A stretch of 48,028 bases of DNA from an uncultured Lachnospiraceae bacterium (lineage in GTDB: Bacteria; Bacillota; Clostridia; Lachnospirales; Lachnospiraceae), in NCBI GenBank assembly GCA_949076555.1, contig CARUOB010000001.1:57285-105312 (forward strand), in the 5' to 3' direction. Shown in pieces: positions 40,668 through 47,495 of this stretch. Each line of letters begins with the position of its first letter. Positions within the stretch are counted from its first letter, which is position 1. The notes under the pieces were generated by a model. That model was not told the DNA's origin. It saw only the letters and a list, made by a program, of their open reading frames with translations, and searched no databases. Position numbers and translations under genes: made by a program.

Positions 40668-41072
40668 TTATGTTAACTAAAGTATCTACTGACAAAGCGC
40701 CGGCGGCCATAGGGCCTTATTCGCAGGGAATCATCGCGGGGGATTTTCTCTTCGCATCGGGACAGATTCCGATCGATCCTGCCACGGGAGAAATCAAAGG
40801 CAAGGACGTGACCGAGCAGGCGGAACAAGCCATGAAGAACGTGGGCGCGATTCTTGCGGAGGCGGGAACAGACTATACAAAGGTAGTGAAGACCACCTGT
40901 TTTCTGGCGGAGATGGCGGATTTTGCAGCGTTCAACGCGGTGTATGAAAAGTATTTTACAGAGAAACCGGCGAGAAGCTGTGTGGCAGTGAAACAGCTTC
41001 CGAAGGATGTGCTCTGCGAGGTGGAGGTTCTGGCGTACTTAAAATAGAAAAGGCGAAAAGAGGTTTACATAA
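40668..41072 (+). promoter_or_regulatory. TTATGTWAACY motifs at ridA start and before aroK
   Basis: TTATGTTAACT (40668-40678) includes the ridA start codon, so it also sets residues MLT. GGTTTACATAA (41062-41072) lies between the ribosome-binding site and start of aroK. The intervening DNA is the ridA coding region. Both are copies of the window-wide word. Confidence 0.4.
40670..41047 (+). CDS. ridA: RidA family protein (2-iminobutanoate/2-iminopropanoate deaminase)
   Basis: A 125-residue YjgF/YER057c/UK114 protein that forms a trimer and hydrolyses reactive enamine/imine products of PLP enzymes. Family blocks include APAAIGPYSQGI, FLFASGQIPIDPATGE, the Arg of PARSCVAVKQLP that binds the substrate carboxylate, and CEVEVLAYLK at the end. 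GAGAGGG is before the ATG. It is followed closely by aroK. Confidence 0.95.
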   Translation: MLTKVSTDKAPAAIGPYSQGIIAGDFLFASGQIPIDPATGEIKGKDVTEQAEQAMKNVGAILAEAGTDYTKVVKTTCFLAEMADFAAFNAVYEKYFTEKPARSCVAVKQLPKDVLCEVEVLAYLK

Positions 41073-41075
41073 GTT

Positions 41076-41576
41076 ATGAAAGACAACAATATCATATTGA
41101 TTGGCATGCCGGGCGTCGGGAAGAGTACAGTGGGCGTTGTGCTTGCCAAGAAGCTCGGGTATTCTTTCGTGGACGCGGATCTGGTGATCCAGAGCTGGGA
41201 GGGGAAACTTTTGCACGAGATTATAGCTGAGCGGGGCGTGGAAGGCTTTTGGATGCTGGAGGAAGTGGTGGGCGAATCCATAGAGGCGCAGCGCACGGTG
41301 ATTGCCACCGGAGGAAGCGCGGTTTATGGGGAGAACGCCATGGCCCATTATAAGCAGACCGGCACGGTGGTCTATCTCTCTCTGCCTTTAGAGGGAATAC
41401 GCGAGCGGCTTGGAGACCTCACCGAGCGGGGCGTGACGCTAAAAGAGGGACAGGATTTGGACGGGCTGTACGCGGAGCGGCAGCCGCTCTATGAGAAGTA
41501 CGCGGATATTACGGTGGACTGCGAGGGGCTGTCGATCCGGGAGATTGTAGAAAAAATAGCGAAAAAAACTGCATAA
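41076..41576 (+). CDS. aroK: Shikimate kinase
   Basis: A 166-residue P-loop kinase that phosphorylates shikimate on the aromatic amino acid pathway. The P-loop is IGMPGVGKSTVG; FVDADLVIQ holds the substrate-binding Asp; TVIATGGSAVY is the glycine-rich shikimate site; and ERQPLYEKYAD carries the LID/adenine Arg. The family usually has DxD and FR motifs; the R of the EIIAERGVEGFWMLE segment occupies that place, with W instead of the usual R in FRxxE, so activity should not be assumed beyond doubt. AAAAGAGG precedes the ATG and the terminator at 41589 ends the unit. Confidence 0.88.
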   Translation: MKDNNIILIGMPGVGKSTVGVVLAKKLGYSFVDADLVIQSWEGKLLHEIIAERGVEGFWMLEEVVGESIEAQRTVIATGGSAVYGENAMAHYKQTGTVVYLSLPLEGIRERLGDLTERGVTLKEGQDLDGLYAERQPLYEKYADITVDCEGLSIREIVEKIAKKTA

Positions 41577-41588
41577 TTTATCCGAAAG

Positions 41589-41625
41589 GGCAGAGAATAC
41601 CAGAGAGAAGTATTCTCTGCCTTTC
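41589..41625 (+). terminator. Rho-independent terminator after aroK
   Basis: A perfect 12-bp stem, GGCAGAGAATAC (41589-41600) with GTATTCTCTGCC (41610-41621), loop CAGAGAGAA, then TTTC. It isolates spoVAE from aroK. Confidence 0.8.
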
Positions 41626-41678
41626 ATTATGGGTGATATGGAAATTTGCGACAATCTGAAATATTGGAGGAAAAGATA

Positions 41679-42035
41679 ATGGATTATATCAATGCGTTCT
41701 GGGTGGGCGGCCTGATCTGCGCGCTGGTGCAGATTCTACTGGAAAAGACGAAACTTTTGCCGGGCCGCGTCATGGTGCTTTTAGTCTGCGTGGGGGCGGT
41801 GATCAGCTTTGTCGGATGGTATGAGCCTTTTATGGAATACGCAGGGGCGGGAGCCAGCGTGCCGCTCCTTGGCTACGGCAATATTTTGATGAAGGGCGTG
41901 AAGGAGGCCGTGGATGAGAACGGCTTTATCGGCCTGTTTCAGGGCGGATTTAAGACCGGGGCGGTAGGGTGTGCTGCGGCATTGGTGTTTGGCTATATTG
42001 CCAGCCTTATTTTTAATCCGAAGCCCAAAAAGTAA
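41679..42035 (+). CDS. spoVAE: Stage V sporulation protein AE
   Basis: A 118-residue membrane protein of the SpoVAE (AEb) type, with about four helices: AFWVGGLICALVQILLEKT, VMVLLVCVGAVISFVGWYEP and the conserved YAGAGASVPLLGYGN block shared with SpoVAC, then TGAVGCAAALVFGYIASLIF. GGAGG fixes the start at 41679. It follows a terminator, so it must have its own promoter, but no good sigma-G match was found in the short gap. It completes AA, AB, AC, AD, AE in this window. Confidence 0.93.
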   Translation: MDYINAFWVGGLICALVQILLEKTKLLPGRVMVLLVCVGAVISFVGWYEPFMEYAGAGASVPLLGYGNILMKGVKEAVDENGFIGLFQGGFKTGAVGCAAALVFGYIASLIFNPKPKK

Positions 42036-42094
42036 ATAAAAAAATATTTTATAAAATAAGAAAAATTGTGAAGATACAAAGCGGGTGGTATCGT

Positions 42095-42148
42095 TATAAT
42101 ATACAAGTGCAGAGAAAAAGCAGAGCACCGGGGAAGGAGGCAGATACC
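42095..42148 (+). promoter_or_regulatory. Putative promoter and leader of the sigma-factor operon
   Basis: TATAAT at 42095-42100 with no good -35 at standard spacing. AAGGAGG ends at 42140, eight bases before an ATA codon at 42149. If transcription starts near 42107, in-frame GTG codons at 42068 and 42107 cannot be used. Confidence 0.5.
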
Positions 42149-42718
42149 ATAAACAGGGAAGAACAATTGTCAGCGCTGATTGATTCTTACCAGCATCTTG
42201 TCTTTTCAATATGTTATAAAATGACATCGGATTATTTTGCCTCCGAGGATCTGGCACAGGAAACATTTTTGTCGGCTTACAGGCATCTGGGGGAGTTTGA
42301 CGGAAGATACGAGAAGGCATGGGTGTGCCGGATCGCTACCAACAAGTGTCTGGATTATCTGCAGAGTGCAGGACGGCGAAATATCCCCACGGCGGATCTG
42401 GGATTTGAAGGCGCCAGAGCGCCGGATGGGGGAATGTCTTGCGGCAAAGGCGCGGGAAGCGCCGGGGGAAGTGAGACGGCAGTACAGCAGACGCCGGAGA
42501 GCATTTGTCTGGAGAAGGAGGTGCGGGAGACACTGCTTGCCAGATGTCTGTCCTTGAAGCCTCCCTATGATGAAATCGCCAAAGCATATTATTATGATGA
42601 AATGGATGCGGGTGAGATCGCAGGACAGAGGGGTGTTAAGAAAAAGACCATACAGACGCAGATTTACAGGGCGAGAAGTATGCTTCGCAGGATGTATGAA
42701 AAGGAGAAGGGCGCATGA
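42149..42718 (+). CDS. ECF-type sigma-70 factor, apparently starting with ATA
   Basis: A ~189-residue RNA polymerase sigma factor of ECF type. Region 2 is QHLVFSICYKMTSDYFASED with DLAQETFLSAYRHL (2.2) and the 2.4 helix AWVCRIATNKCLDYLQ. A glycine-rich linker follows, then region 4 with PPYDEIAKAYYYDEM and KKKTIQTQIYRARSMLRRMY (helix-turn-helix). Homologues begin MNREEQL; here the codon at that point is ATA, placed eight bases after AAGGAGG, so an AUA start is likely. The stop overlaps the next gene's ATG by four bases, and that gene looks like its anti-sigma. The promoters it recognises are unknown. Confidence 0.85.
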   Translation: MNREEQLSALIDSYQHLVFSICYKMTSDYFASEDLAQETFLSAYRHLGEFDGRYEKAWVCRIATNKCLDYLQSAGRRNIPTADLGFEGARAPDGGMSCGKGAGSAGGSETAVQQTPESICLEKEVRETLLARCLSLKPPYDEIAKAYYYDEMDAGEIAGQRGVKKKTIQTQIYRARSMLRRMYEKEKGA

Positions 42719-43212
42719 TACATAATATTACGGAAGAGAGAAAAAAACTGAATAGATGTGACGCTTCTCTCCCGGCTCCTTTGACTGAGGATGAACTGAC
42801 GCGGCTGATTGAGACGATTGAGGAGCGGGAACTTTTGCGCGCACCGGGACATTTGAGAGAAAATATATTTGCGCAGATACAGGAAGGAAAACGAGGAGAA
42901 AGGCAGCGTGCGCTTTTTTCTTACCGCGCTAAGGTTCTGGTAGGCATGGCGGCAGCTCTGGCGGTGCTTTATCTCGTGCCTGTGGACGGCGTGGGAACTG
43001 GGCAGAGGCCGCAGGCCGGTGTCACGGAAACGCTGTATGAGGAGGATGCGGAAAGCGTGGATGAATGGGAACGGGATACGCTTGAGAGACAGCGGGATAT
43101 CGAGAAGACATGGAGACGGTATCAGGCGGGGCAGGAGAGAGCGGACGCGAGAAAGCGATATCTTAGAAAGTTTACGGAACAGTTTAGAAATCATGCAGAT
43201 TGGGAGGATTGA
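42715..43212 (+). CDS. Putative membrane anti-sigma factor
   Basis: A 165-residue protein. The cytoplasmic N-terminus (~70 residues) has ERELLRAPGHLRENIFAQIQ, like the regulatory tails of anti-sigma factors. One membrane helix (VLVGMAAALAVLYLVP) follows, then a charged Glu/Arg-rich outer part with coiled-coil character. It overlaps the sigma gene (ATGA). A canonical zinc-binding HxxxCxxC motif is absent. The pairing with the sigma gene is the main evidence. Confidence 0.72.
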   Translation: MIHNITEERKKLNRCDASLPAPLTEDELTRLIETIEERELLRAPGHLRENIFAQIQEGKRGERQRALFSYRAKVLVGMAAALAVLYLVPVDGVGTGQRPQAGVTETLYEEDAESVDEWERDTLERQRDIEKTWRRYQAGQERADARKRYLRKFTEQFRNHADWED

Positions 43213-43216
43213 TGAT

Positions 43217-43924
43217 ATGAAAAAACAGAAAAATAAATTTTGGTTGTTTGTGTTTTCCCTCTGGCCGGGGGCAGGGCACATGTATATGGGGCTGATGAAG
43301 ATGGGGCTCAGTTTTATGAGCGGCTTTATGCTGGCGTTGATTGCGGTTTCATTTACGGGACTCGGTTTGTTTGTGGTGCCGGCTGTGGTAATTTACATAT
43401 ACAGCTTTTTCCATGCAAACAATATCGGCGGGATGGATGCAGCGCAGTTTGCGGCTCTGGAGGACGAATATCTTTTCGGAATCGGTGAGTGGGATACCAG
43501 CCGGTTCAGACTGGATAAGAAAAACCGGAACATTGCGGCGGTGGTGTGCATTTTGATCGGTGTTTCCATGCTGTGGAATGTGGGCTTTGGTATGCTCAGA
43601 GACTATATGGGCTGGGATAATCCGTTTATCAAGGCCGTATATTATACCATGCGGGATGAGGTGCCGCGTGCAGCCATCGCCATAGCGATTATCTGGTTTG
43701 GCGTGTCGCTGATACGGGGAAAGAAAATGGATTCTGTGGAAAAAGACAGAAAAGTTGAAGCGGATTCCGAAGGAAAGCCTGCGGCGCTGCCCGGGGAGGC
43801 TGCACAGGAGTGGAACACGGACGGACAAAGTGCGGATAGGAAGAGTATGGGAGAGCAGACACCGGATGTCGAGAACGTCTACGGACAAAGTGACGGTGAA
43901 AAAAACGAGCAGGGGGGGGTGTAG
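43217..43924 (+). CDS. Multi-pass membrane protein, possibly TM2-like, with G8 tract at its 3' end
   Basis: A 235-residue protein. It starts with MKKQKNKFWLFVFSLWPGAG, with the WPGAGHMYMG segment like TM2 domains, and has four to five membrane helices. A short loop, then a polar C-terminal tail of ~60 residues. A run of eight G (43912-43919) lies four codons from the stop. Loss of one G would put this frame in register with the next gene without a stop codon. GGGAGG is ten bases before the ATG at 43217, starting five bases after the anti-sigma stop, so it belongs to the operon. Confidence 0.75.
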   Translation: MKKQKNKFWLFVFSLWPGAGHMYMGLMKMGLSFMSGFMLALIAVSFTGLGLFVVPAVVIYIYSFFHANNIGGMDAAQFAALEDEYLFGIGEWDTSRFRLDKKNRNIAAVVCILIGVSMLWNVGFGMLRDYMGWDNPFIKAVYYTMRDEVPRAAIAIAIIWFGVSLIRGKKMDSVEKDRKVEADSEGKPAALPGEAAQEWNTDGQSADRKSMGEQTPDVENVYGQSDGEKNEQGGV

Positions 43925-43928
43925 GCAT

Positions 43929-44276
43929 ATGGATCTTCAGGAAAAAGATAAGTACTGGGAGGAATCCGGGATTGTGCGAACCCGCAGGGTCGGCTCCGTA
44001 ACCTTCGGGCTGACGCTTGTTCTGTTCGGCATTCTGTTCCTCATACATACAGTAATTCCGTCACTGGATTATGAGATCATCTTTCAGTGCTGGCCGATGG
44101 TTTTTGTCCTGCTGGGCGTTGAAATTCTGGTGGAAAACCGCAGGAGCAACGCGGATAAGTACAGATTTGTCTATGATTTTCCTGCGATTCTGATGTTGAT
44201 TATATTGCTTCTGTTTGCTATGGTGATGGCGGCGGCGGAAGTTTCCATGCAGTATTACCAGAGAGGATGGTGGTAA
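43929..44276 (+). CDS. Small membrane protein with LiaF-TM/DUF5668-like region
   Basis: A 115-residue protein. A charged N-terminus precedes three membrane helices: FGLTLVLFGILFLIHTVIPS, IIFQCWPMVFVLLGVEILVE and FPAILMLIILLLFAMVMAAA. The WP-x-x-x-x-LLGVEIL pattern is typical of the LiaF-TM/DUF5668 domain found in cell-envelope stress genes. It is the last gene of the sigma-factor operon. Its ribosome-binding site is the G8 tract itself. This fits an envelope-stress operon with sigma, anti-sigma and two membrane proteins. Confidence 0.75.
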   Translation: MDLQEKDKYWEESGIVRTRRVGSVTFGLTLVLFGILFLIHTVIPSLDYEIIFQCWPMVFVLLGVEILVENRRSNADKYRFVYDFPAILMLIILLLFAMVMAAAEVSMQYYQRGWW

Positions 44277-44277
44277 T

Positions 44278-44304
44278 AGAGTGAAAAGCACTTCTAATAA
44301 CTCA
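44278..44304 (+). repeat. Truncated copy of the element at 45862
   Basis: The 27 bases 44278-44304 match 45860-45886 with only three or four differences (GTGAAAAG, ACTTCTAA, AACTCA are common). The downstream pairing arms are missing, so this is a truncated copy. Confidence 0.55.
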
Positions 44305-44312
44305 CGGCGGAT

Positions 44313-44816
44313 TTATGTCTCCTCGTAGTCGATCTGACGTTTCGTTAAAAATTGTCTGACGGCTCTGTCCCAGAGCGCATCCGGCGTCTTGTCCATGAGA
44401 AAGGTGTGGAAGGCGGTTCCGGTGATGAGCGTGAGGGCGGAGCCGTCATATTTTATGCTGAGGACGAAAGCCTTCACCTGATCCGGCATGACGGTGATGT
44501 CTCCCTTTTCCAAGAGGGAAGCTGTGTATTCGGGAAGCAGATGCAGCACGAAATGAAAGGCTGCGGGCGTGCGCTTTCCTTTGATCAGATCAAAGCAGAC
44601 AGGCCGTATTTTCTTCCACTGTATAAATTCGTAGGGCCGTATTTCCTTGTCTTCCCATTCCTCGGAGGTGTAGAATGACCTGTTTTCCCGGCCATCAATC
44701 GTAAAAGTGCTGTAGGTACTGATGGAAGCCTGTTCCAGCAAAAAGGAGTCGAAAGCGTCCCCGGCGAGAAACTGGCTCATAAATTGTTTGACGTTTTTTA
44801 TCTGTAATGCGATCAT
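44313..44816 (-). CDS. Hypothetical protein, possibly DUF5721 family
   Basis: A 167-residue protein, likely cytoplasmic. It starts MIALQIKNVKQFMSQFLAGD and contains FTIDGRENRSFY, RPVCFDLIKGKRTPAAFHFV, and a closing VRQFLTKRQIDYEET. I recall a Lachnospiraceae family of this form named DUF5721, of unknown function, but am not sure. AAAGGCAGC precedes the start at 44816. It is convergent with the sigma operon and divergent from degV. Confidence 0.7.
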   Translation of the reverse strand: MIALQIKNVKQFMSQFLAGDAFDSFLLEQASISTYSTFTIDGRENRSFYTSEEWEDKEIRPYEFIQWKKIRPVCFDLIKGKRTPAAFHFVLHLLPEYTASLLEKGDITVMPDQVKAFVLSIKYDGSALTLITGTAFHTFLMDKTPDALWDRAVRQFLTKRQIDYEET

Positions 44817-44952
44817 TTGCTGCCTTTCCGTTTTCTATTTGGTTATCTTTGATTGTAAGGGAATTACCCGTGATTTGCAACGGCTATTTGAATGCAATTC
44901 GCGCCAATCTTATAGATTTGGTGCGGATGCTGGTATGTATTGCGTTTTTGAT

Positions 44953-44981
44953 TTGCATAATTGGGTATTCTATGATAGTAT
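44953..44981 (+). promoter_or_regulatory. Sigma-A-type promoter upstream of degV
   Basis: TTGCAT (44953-44958), 17 bp, TAGTAT (44976-44981), about 40 bases before the degV start. Confidence 0.6.
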
Positions 44982-45022
44982 AAGTAGTAATAAATACTAT
45001 GTGAGAGGGTTGCGGAGGCTTT

Positions 45023-45859
45023 ATGGGTTATAAAATTGTGGTGGACAGTTGTTGTGAGCTGCCCGAAAATTATAAAAATGACAGCAGATTTGAGATCGTT
45101 CCGCTGGGGCTGGAAGTGGGCGATTATATGATTCAGGACGACGAGAAGTTTAATCAGAAGGAGTTTTTGCAGAAGGTGGCGGACTGCCCGCAGTGTCCCA
45201 AATCGTCCTGTCCTTCCCCGGAGAGATTCCGGGAGGCGTACCGTGATGGGGCGGAGGAAATCTATGCGGTGACGCTCTCCTCCCACTTGAGCGGCAGCTA
45301 TAACAGCGCGGAGCTGGGCAGGAGTCTTTACGGTGAAAAGTACGGTGAAAAGAAGATTCATGTGCTTGATTCCGAGTCTGCAAGCTGTGGGGAGACCCAG
45401 CTTGTGGAAAAGATCATCGCCTGCAAGGAGGCGGGACTTGGCTTTGAGGAGACGGTAAAGGCGGTAGAGATTTTTAAACGAAAGATGCGCACGTATTTTG
45501 TGCTGGATAATCTGGAAACCCTAAGGAAAAACGGCCGTTTGAGCGGTGTGAAGGCGCTGGTGGCTTCGACCTTGAATATCAAACCGGTTATGGTGGGAAA
45601 TCTTGGCGTCATCGAGCAGAAGGGGCAGGCCATCGGTGTGAATAAAGCGCTTGCCAAATTGGCGGACTTTATCGTGGGTGATGTGGAGAATCCGGAAGAG
45701 AGAACGCTGATGATTACCCATTGCAACTGCCCGGAGCGGGCGGAGTTTATGCGCGGTCTGATGGAGAAGCGGGCTTCCTACAAAAGCGTCCTGATTATGG
45801 ACACCGCCGGGGTCAGCAGCATGTATGCCAACGACGGGGGCGTCATCGTTACACTATAA
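45023..45859 (+). CDS. DegV family protein (FakB-type fatty acid-binding)
   Basis: A 278-residue DegV protein. These proteins bind a fatty acid and present it to FakA for phosphorylation. The motifs are KIVVDSCCELP, KSSCPSPERF (the TS-type loop with SS-C-P-S-P), TLSSHLSGSYNSA, VLDSESASCGETQ and LRKNGRLSGVKAL. No fakA gene is adjacent. GGAGG is just before the ATG. It is the second DegV domain of the window; the other is fused to a kinase at 21374-24067. Confidence 0.94.
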   Translation: MGYKIVVDSCCELPENYKNDSRFEIVPLGLEVGDYMIQDDEKFNQKEFLQKVADCPQCPKSSCPSPERFREAYRDGAEEIYAVTLSSHLSGSYNSAELGRSLYGEKYGEKKIHVLDSESASCGETQLVEKIIACKEAGLGFEETVKAVEIFKRKMRTYFVLDNLETLRKNGRLSGVKALVASTLNIKPVMVGNLGVIEQKGQAIGVNKALAKLADFIVGDVENPEERTLMITHCNCPERAEFMRGLMEKRASYKSVLIMDTAGVSSMYANDGGVIVTL

Positions 45860-45861
45860 TA

Positions 45862-45976
45862 AAGTGAAAAGAACTTCTAAAAACTCAGCAGCAAAGGCTG
45901 CCTCGTTAAGAAGTTCTAGGAGTTGCTCCGCAACTCCGTTTCACTTGGGAGAATGCCAAAAAAACGGGCATTCTCC
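45862..45976 (+). repeat. Multibranch palindromic element (possible structured RNA or mobile repeat)
   Basis: The sequence folds with almost no unpaired bases. P1: AAGTGAAA (45862-45869) with TTTCACTT (45939-45946). P2: AGAACTTCT (45870-45878) with AGAAGTTCT (45909-45917), enclosing P3 GCAGC-AAAG-GCTGC (45888-45901). P4: GGAGTTGC-TCC-GCAACTCC (45919-45937). A separate P5 follows: GGAGAATGCC (45948-45957) with GGCATTCTCC (45967-45976). It lies directly after degV. A truncated copy is at 44278, which suggests a repeat family. Confidence 0.7.
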
Positions 45977-46033
45977 GCGTTGCGTTTAGATTTTGTGATG
46001 AGTGTGGAACAGAAGAGGGCTGTGGGAGAACGG

Positions 46034-46807
46034 TTATGGCGTGTTTTTCCGCAGCGCTTTTTTTAGTTTGGGAAGCTCCAGCGGGGAGACGGAAAAGGTC
46101 TTCCCGTCTTTCATGGTCAGCTTAAGAAGCGAGAGTTTCTCCACAGAGGCCGTGTTGATGAGGCAGTGCTCGGATACCGTTAAAAAGTGAGCGAACATGG
46201 ACAACTGCGCGTGGAGATTGGGCAGTGTGCTCAGGATGTCGAGGGCGCGCCCTTCGGTCAGTGTAATATGGAGATAATTGCCGTTTTTCACCGCATAGAG
46301 TATTTCATCCTCATGGACATAGAGGGTGTCTTTCTCCCCGCGAAGCTCTATGGTGGGAATCGTTTCCGCCTTCAGACTTTGGGCGTGGTCCAGCATTTCA
46401 TCCAGCTCGCTCACCTTGATCGGCTTGTTCAGGTAGAGGATCTGTTTCTGGAGCTGTCTGCGCAGTATATCGTGGTTGGAGGCCTCGGTGACGTCATCCG
46501 GCACTTTGGCGAGGGCCGCCTCAATGACGGAAGGGTAGTCGATGGTGGAGACGCAAAGGATGATCGGAGCCACAACGCCCGCGTCGATCAGTTTTCTGGC
46601 AAGCTGGAAACCGTTTACAGGGCCGTTTGTCATGTCGATGAAAAAGGCGTCGTAGAGCATGGGAGAACGCAGAACCGCCTCCACATTTCCGTAGGAGTCA
46701 ATATAGAGCACGCCTGTGGTGTGAAGCCTTCTGTCAGAGGCACGTCCGAGCAGCCGCTCCGTCTGTTTCCTGTCAGCAATATTATCATCACAAACCGCAA
46801 TATGCAT
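46034..46807 (-). CDS. LytTR family response regulator
   Basis: A 257-residue regulator. The receiver domain starts MHIAVCDDNIADRKQTERLL, with the likely phospho-Asp in AFFIDMTNGPVNGFQLAR and LYLNKPIKV (Lys near the end). The LytTR DNA-binding domain spans ~150-250: ILYAVKNGNYLHITLTEGRA and FLTVSEHCLINTASVEKLS. GGAGGG precedes the start. No histidine kinase is adjacent. LytTR regulators bind direct imperfect repeats; its targets are unknown. Confidence 0.93.
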   Translation of the reverse strand: MHIAVCDDNIADRKQTERLLGRASDRRLHTTGVLYIDSYGNVEAVLRSPMLYDAFFIDMTNGPVNGFQLARKLIDAGVVAPIILCVSTIDYPSVIEAALAKVPDDVTEASNHDILRRQLQKQILYLNKPIKVSELDEMLDHAQSLKAETIPTIELRGEKDTLYVHEDEILYAVKNGNYLHITLTEGRALDILSTLPNLHAQLSMFAHFLTVSEHCLINTASVEKLSLLKLTMKDGKTFSVSPLELPKLKKALRKNTP

Positions 46808-46889
46808 ATAGATCCCTCCAGATTTTATTGTTGTAAAGACATCCGGGATGAGAAAAGATCCCGGTCCGTTTCGCGTAAACTGCCGTAAC

Positions 46890-47183
46890 TTACAGGATCA
46901 TAAATTCGATCGGGGACGACAACAGCGCCACCACGATCAAAACCTGTACGAGCAGGATGGCAGGCATGCCGTACAGAAAATACCAGTGCCTTGTCTTGTG
47001 GCGGAACAGGTGCATACCGATGATGGAGCCGACACTGCCGCCGATGACGGCGAGCACGAAGAGAGTGGCTTCCGGAATGCGCCATGCGCGTTTTCTGGCT
47101 TTGAGCTTATCGATGCCCATAACGGTGAAACTTATAAAATTAATGACTGCTAAATATATAATAATAAGTGTAATTACGTTCAT
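46890..47183 (-). CDS. DUF1294 family membrane protein
   Basis: A 97-residue protein with three to four hydrophobic stretches and the family hallmark MGIDKLKARKRAWRIPEATL, then AVIGGSVGSIIGMHLFRHKT. Function unknown; in some genomes it is joined to a cold-shock domain. It lies upstream of the LytTR regulator on the same strand (82 bases apart), possibly co-transcribed. Confidence 0.9.
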   Translation of the reverse strand: MNVITLIIIYLAVINFISFTVMGIDKLKARKRAWRIPEATLFVLAVIGGSVGSIIGMHLFRHKTRHWYFLYGMPAILLVQVLIVVALLSSPIEFMIL

Positions 47184-47217
47184 TTGAAATCAGACTTTCC
47201 CTTTTGTATTTTGGTGG

Positions 47218-47373
47218 GCAGGCTGCCATTTTTTCATATTACGTCTGCGCCTGTATCACGCAGTGCAGGCTCGAAAAATCTACGATTTTCCTCGCTCGCG
47301 GGCATTCGCCCTATGCATCCATAATCTAAAAAAATTGTCAGCAGGCTGCCATTTTTTCATCTTACGTCTGCGC
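47218..47373. repeat. 33-bp direct repeat, two copies 123 bp apart
   Basis: Bases 47218-47250 and 47341-47373 are identical except for one position (A at 47238, C at 47361). Between them are GC-rich short palindromes, such as AAAATC-TAC-GATTTT and GGGC-ATT-CGCCC. This fills the 312-bp gap between the DUF1294 gene and argG. No gene is seen in the gap. It could be a duplicated regulatory site or a decayed repeat element. Confidence 0.8.
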
Positions 47374-47421
47374 ACTGCTCATTGCTTTCGCGTACATCAT
47401 ACCACATTTGCGATGAAAAAA

Positions 47422-47474
47422 AAAGAACAAAACACCCCGCAGGATTCTCAGATAAGAACGCTGCGGGGATTTTT
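47422..47474 (-). terminator. Terminator of argG
   Basis: Stem CCCCGCAG (47435-47442) with CTGCGGGG (47461-47468), with a smaller inner TTCT/AGAA pairing. On the minus strand a T-rich TGTTTTGTTC and then an A/T run follow. A T run on the plus strand makes it able to work in both directions. Confidence 0.85.
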
Positions 47475-47495
47475 AATGCGTGATCTGTTGTCATT

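Noticed and set aside
43912..43919. G8 tract as a sequencing error splitting one gene
   Set aside because: Possible, but both halves have sensible ends, the second has its own start and resembles a stand-alone family. I keep it as a finding to test against reads.
44817..45022. Riboswitch or small RNA before degV
   Set aside because: Apart from a promoter I saw no conserved aptamer pattern or strong stems in this gap.
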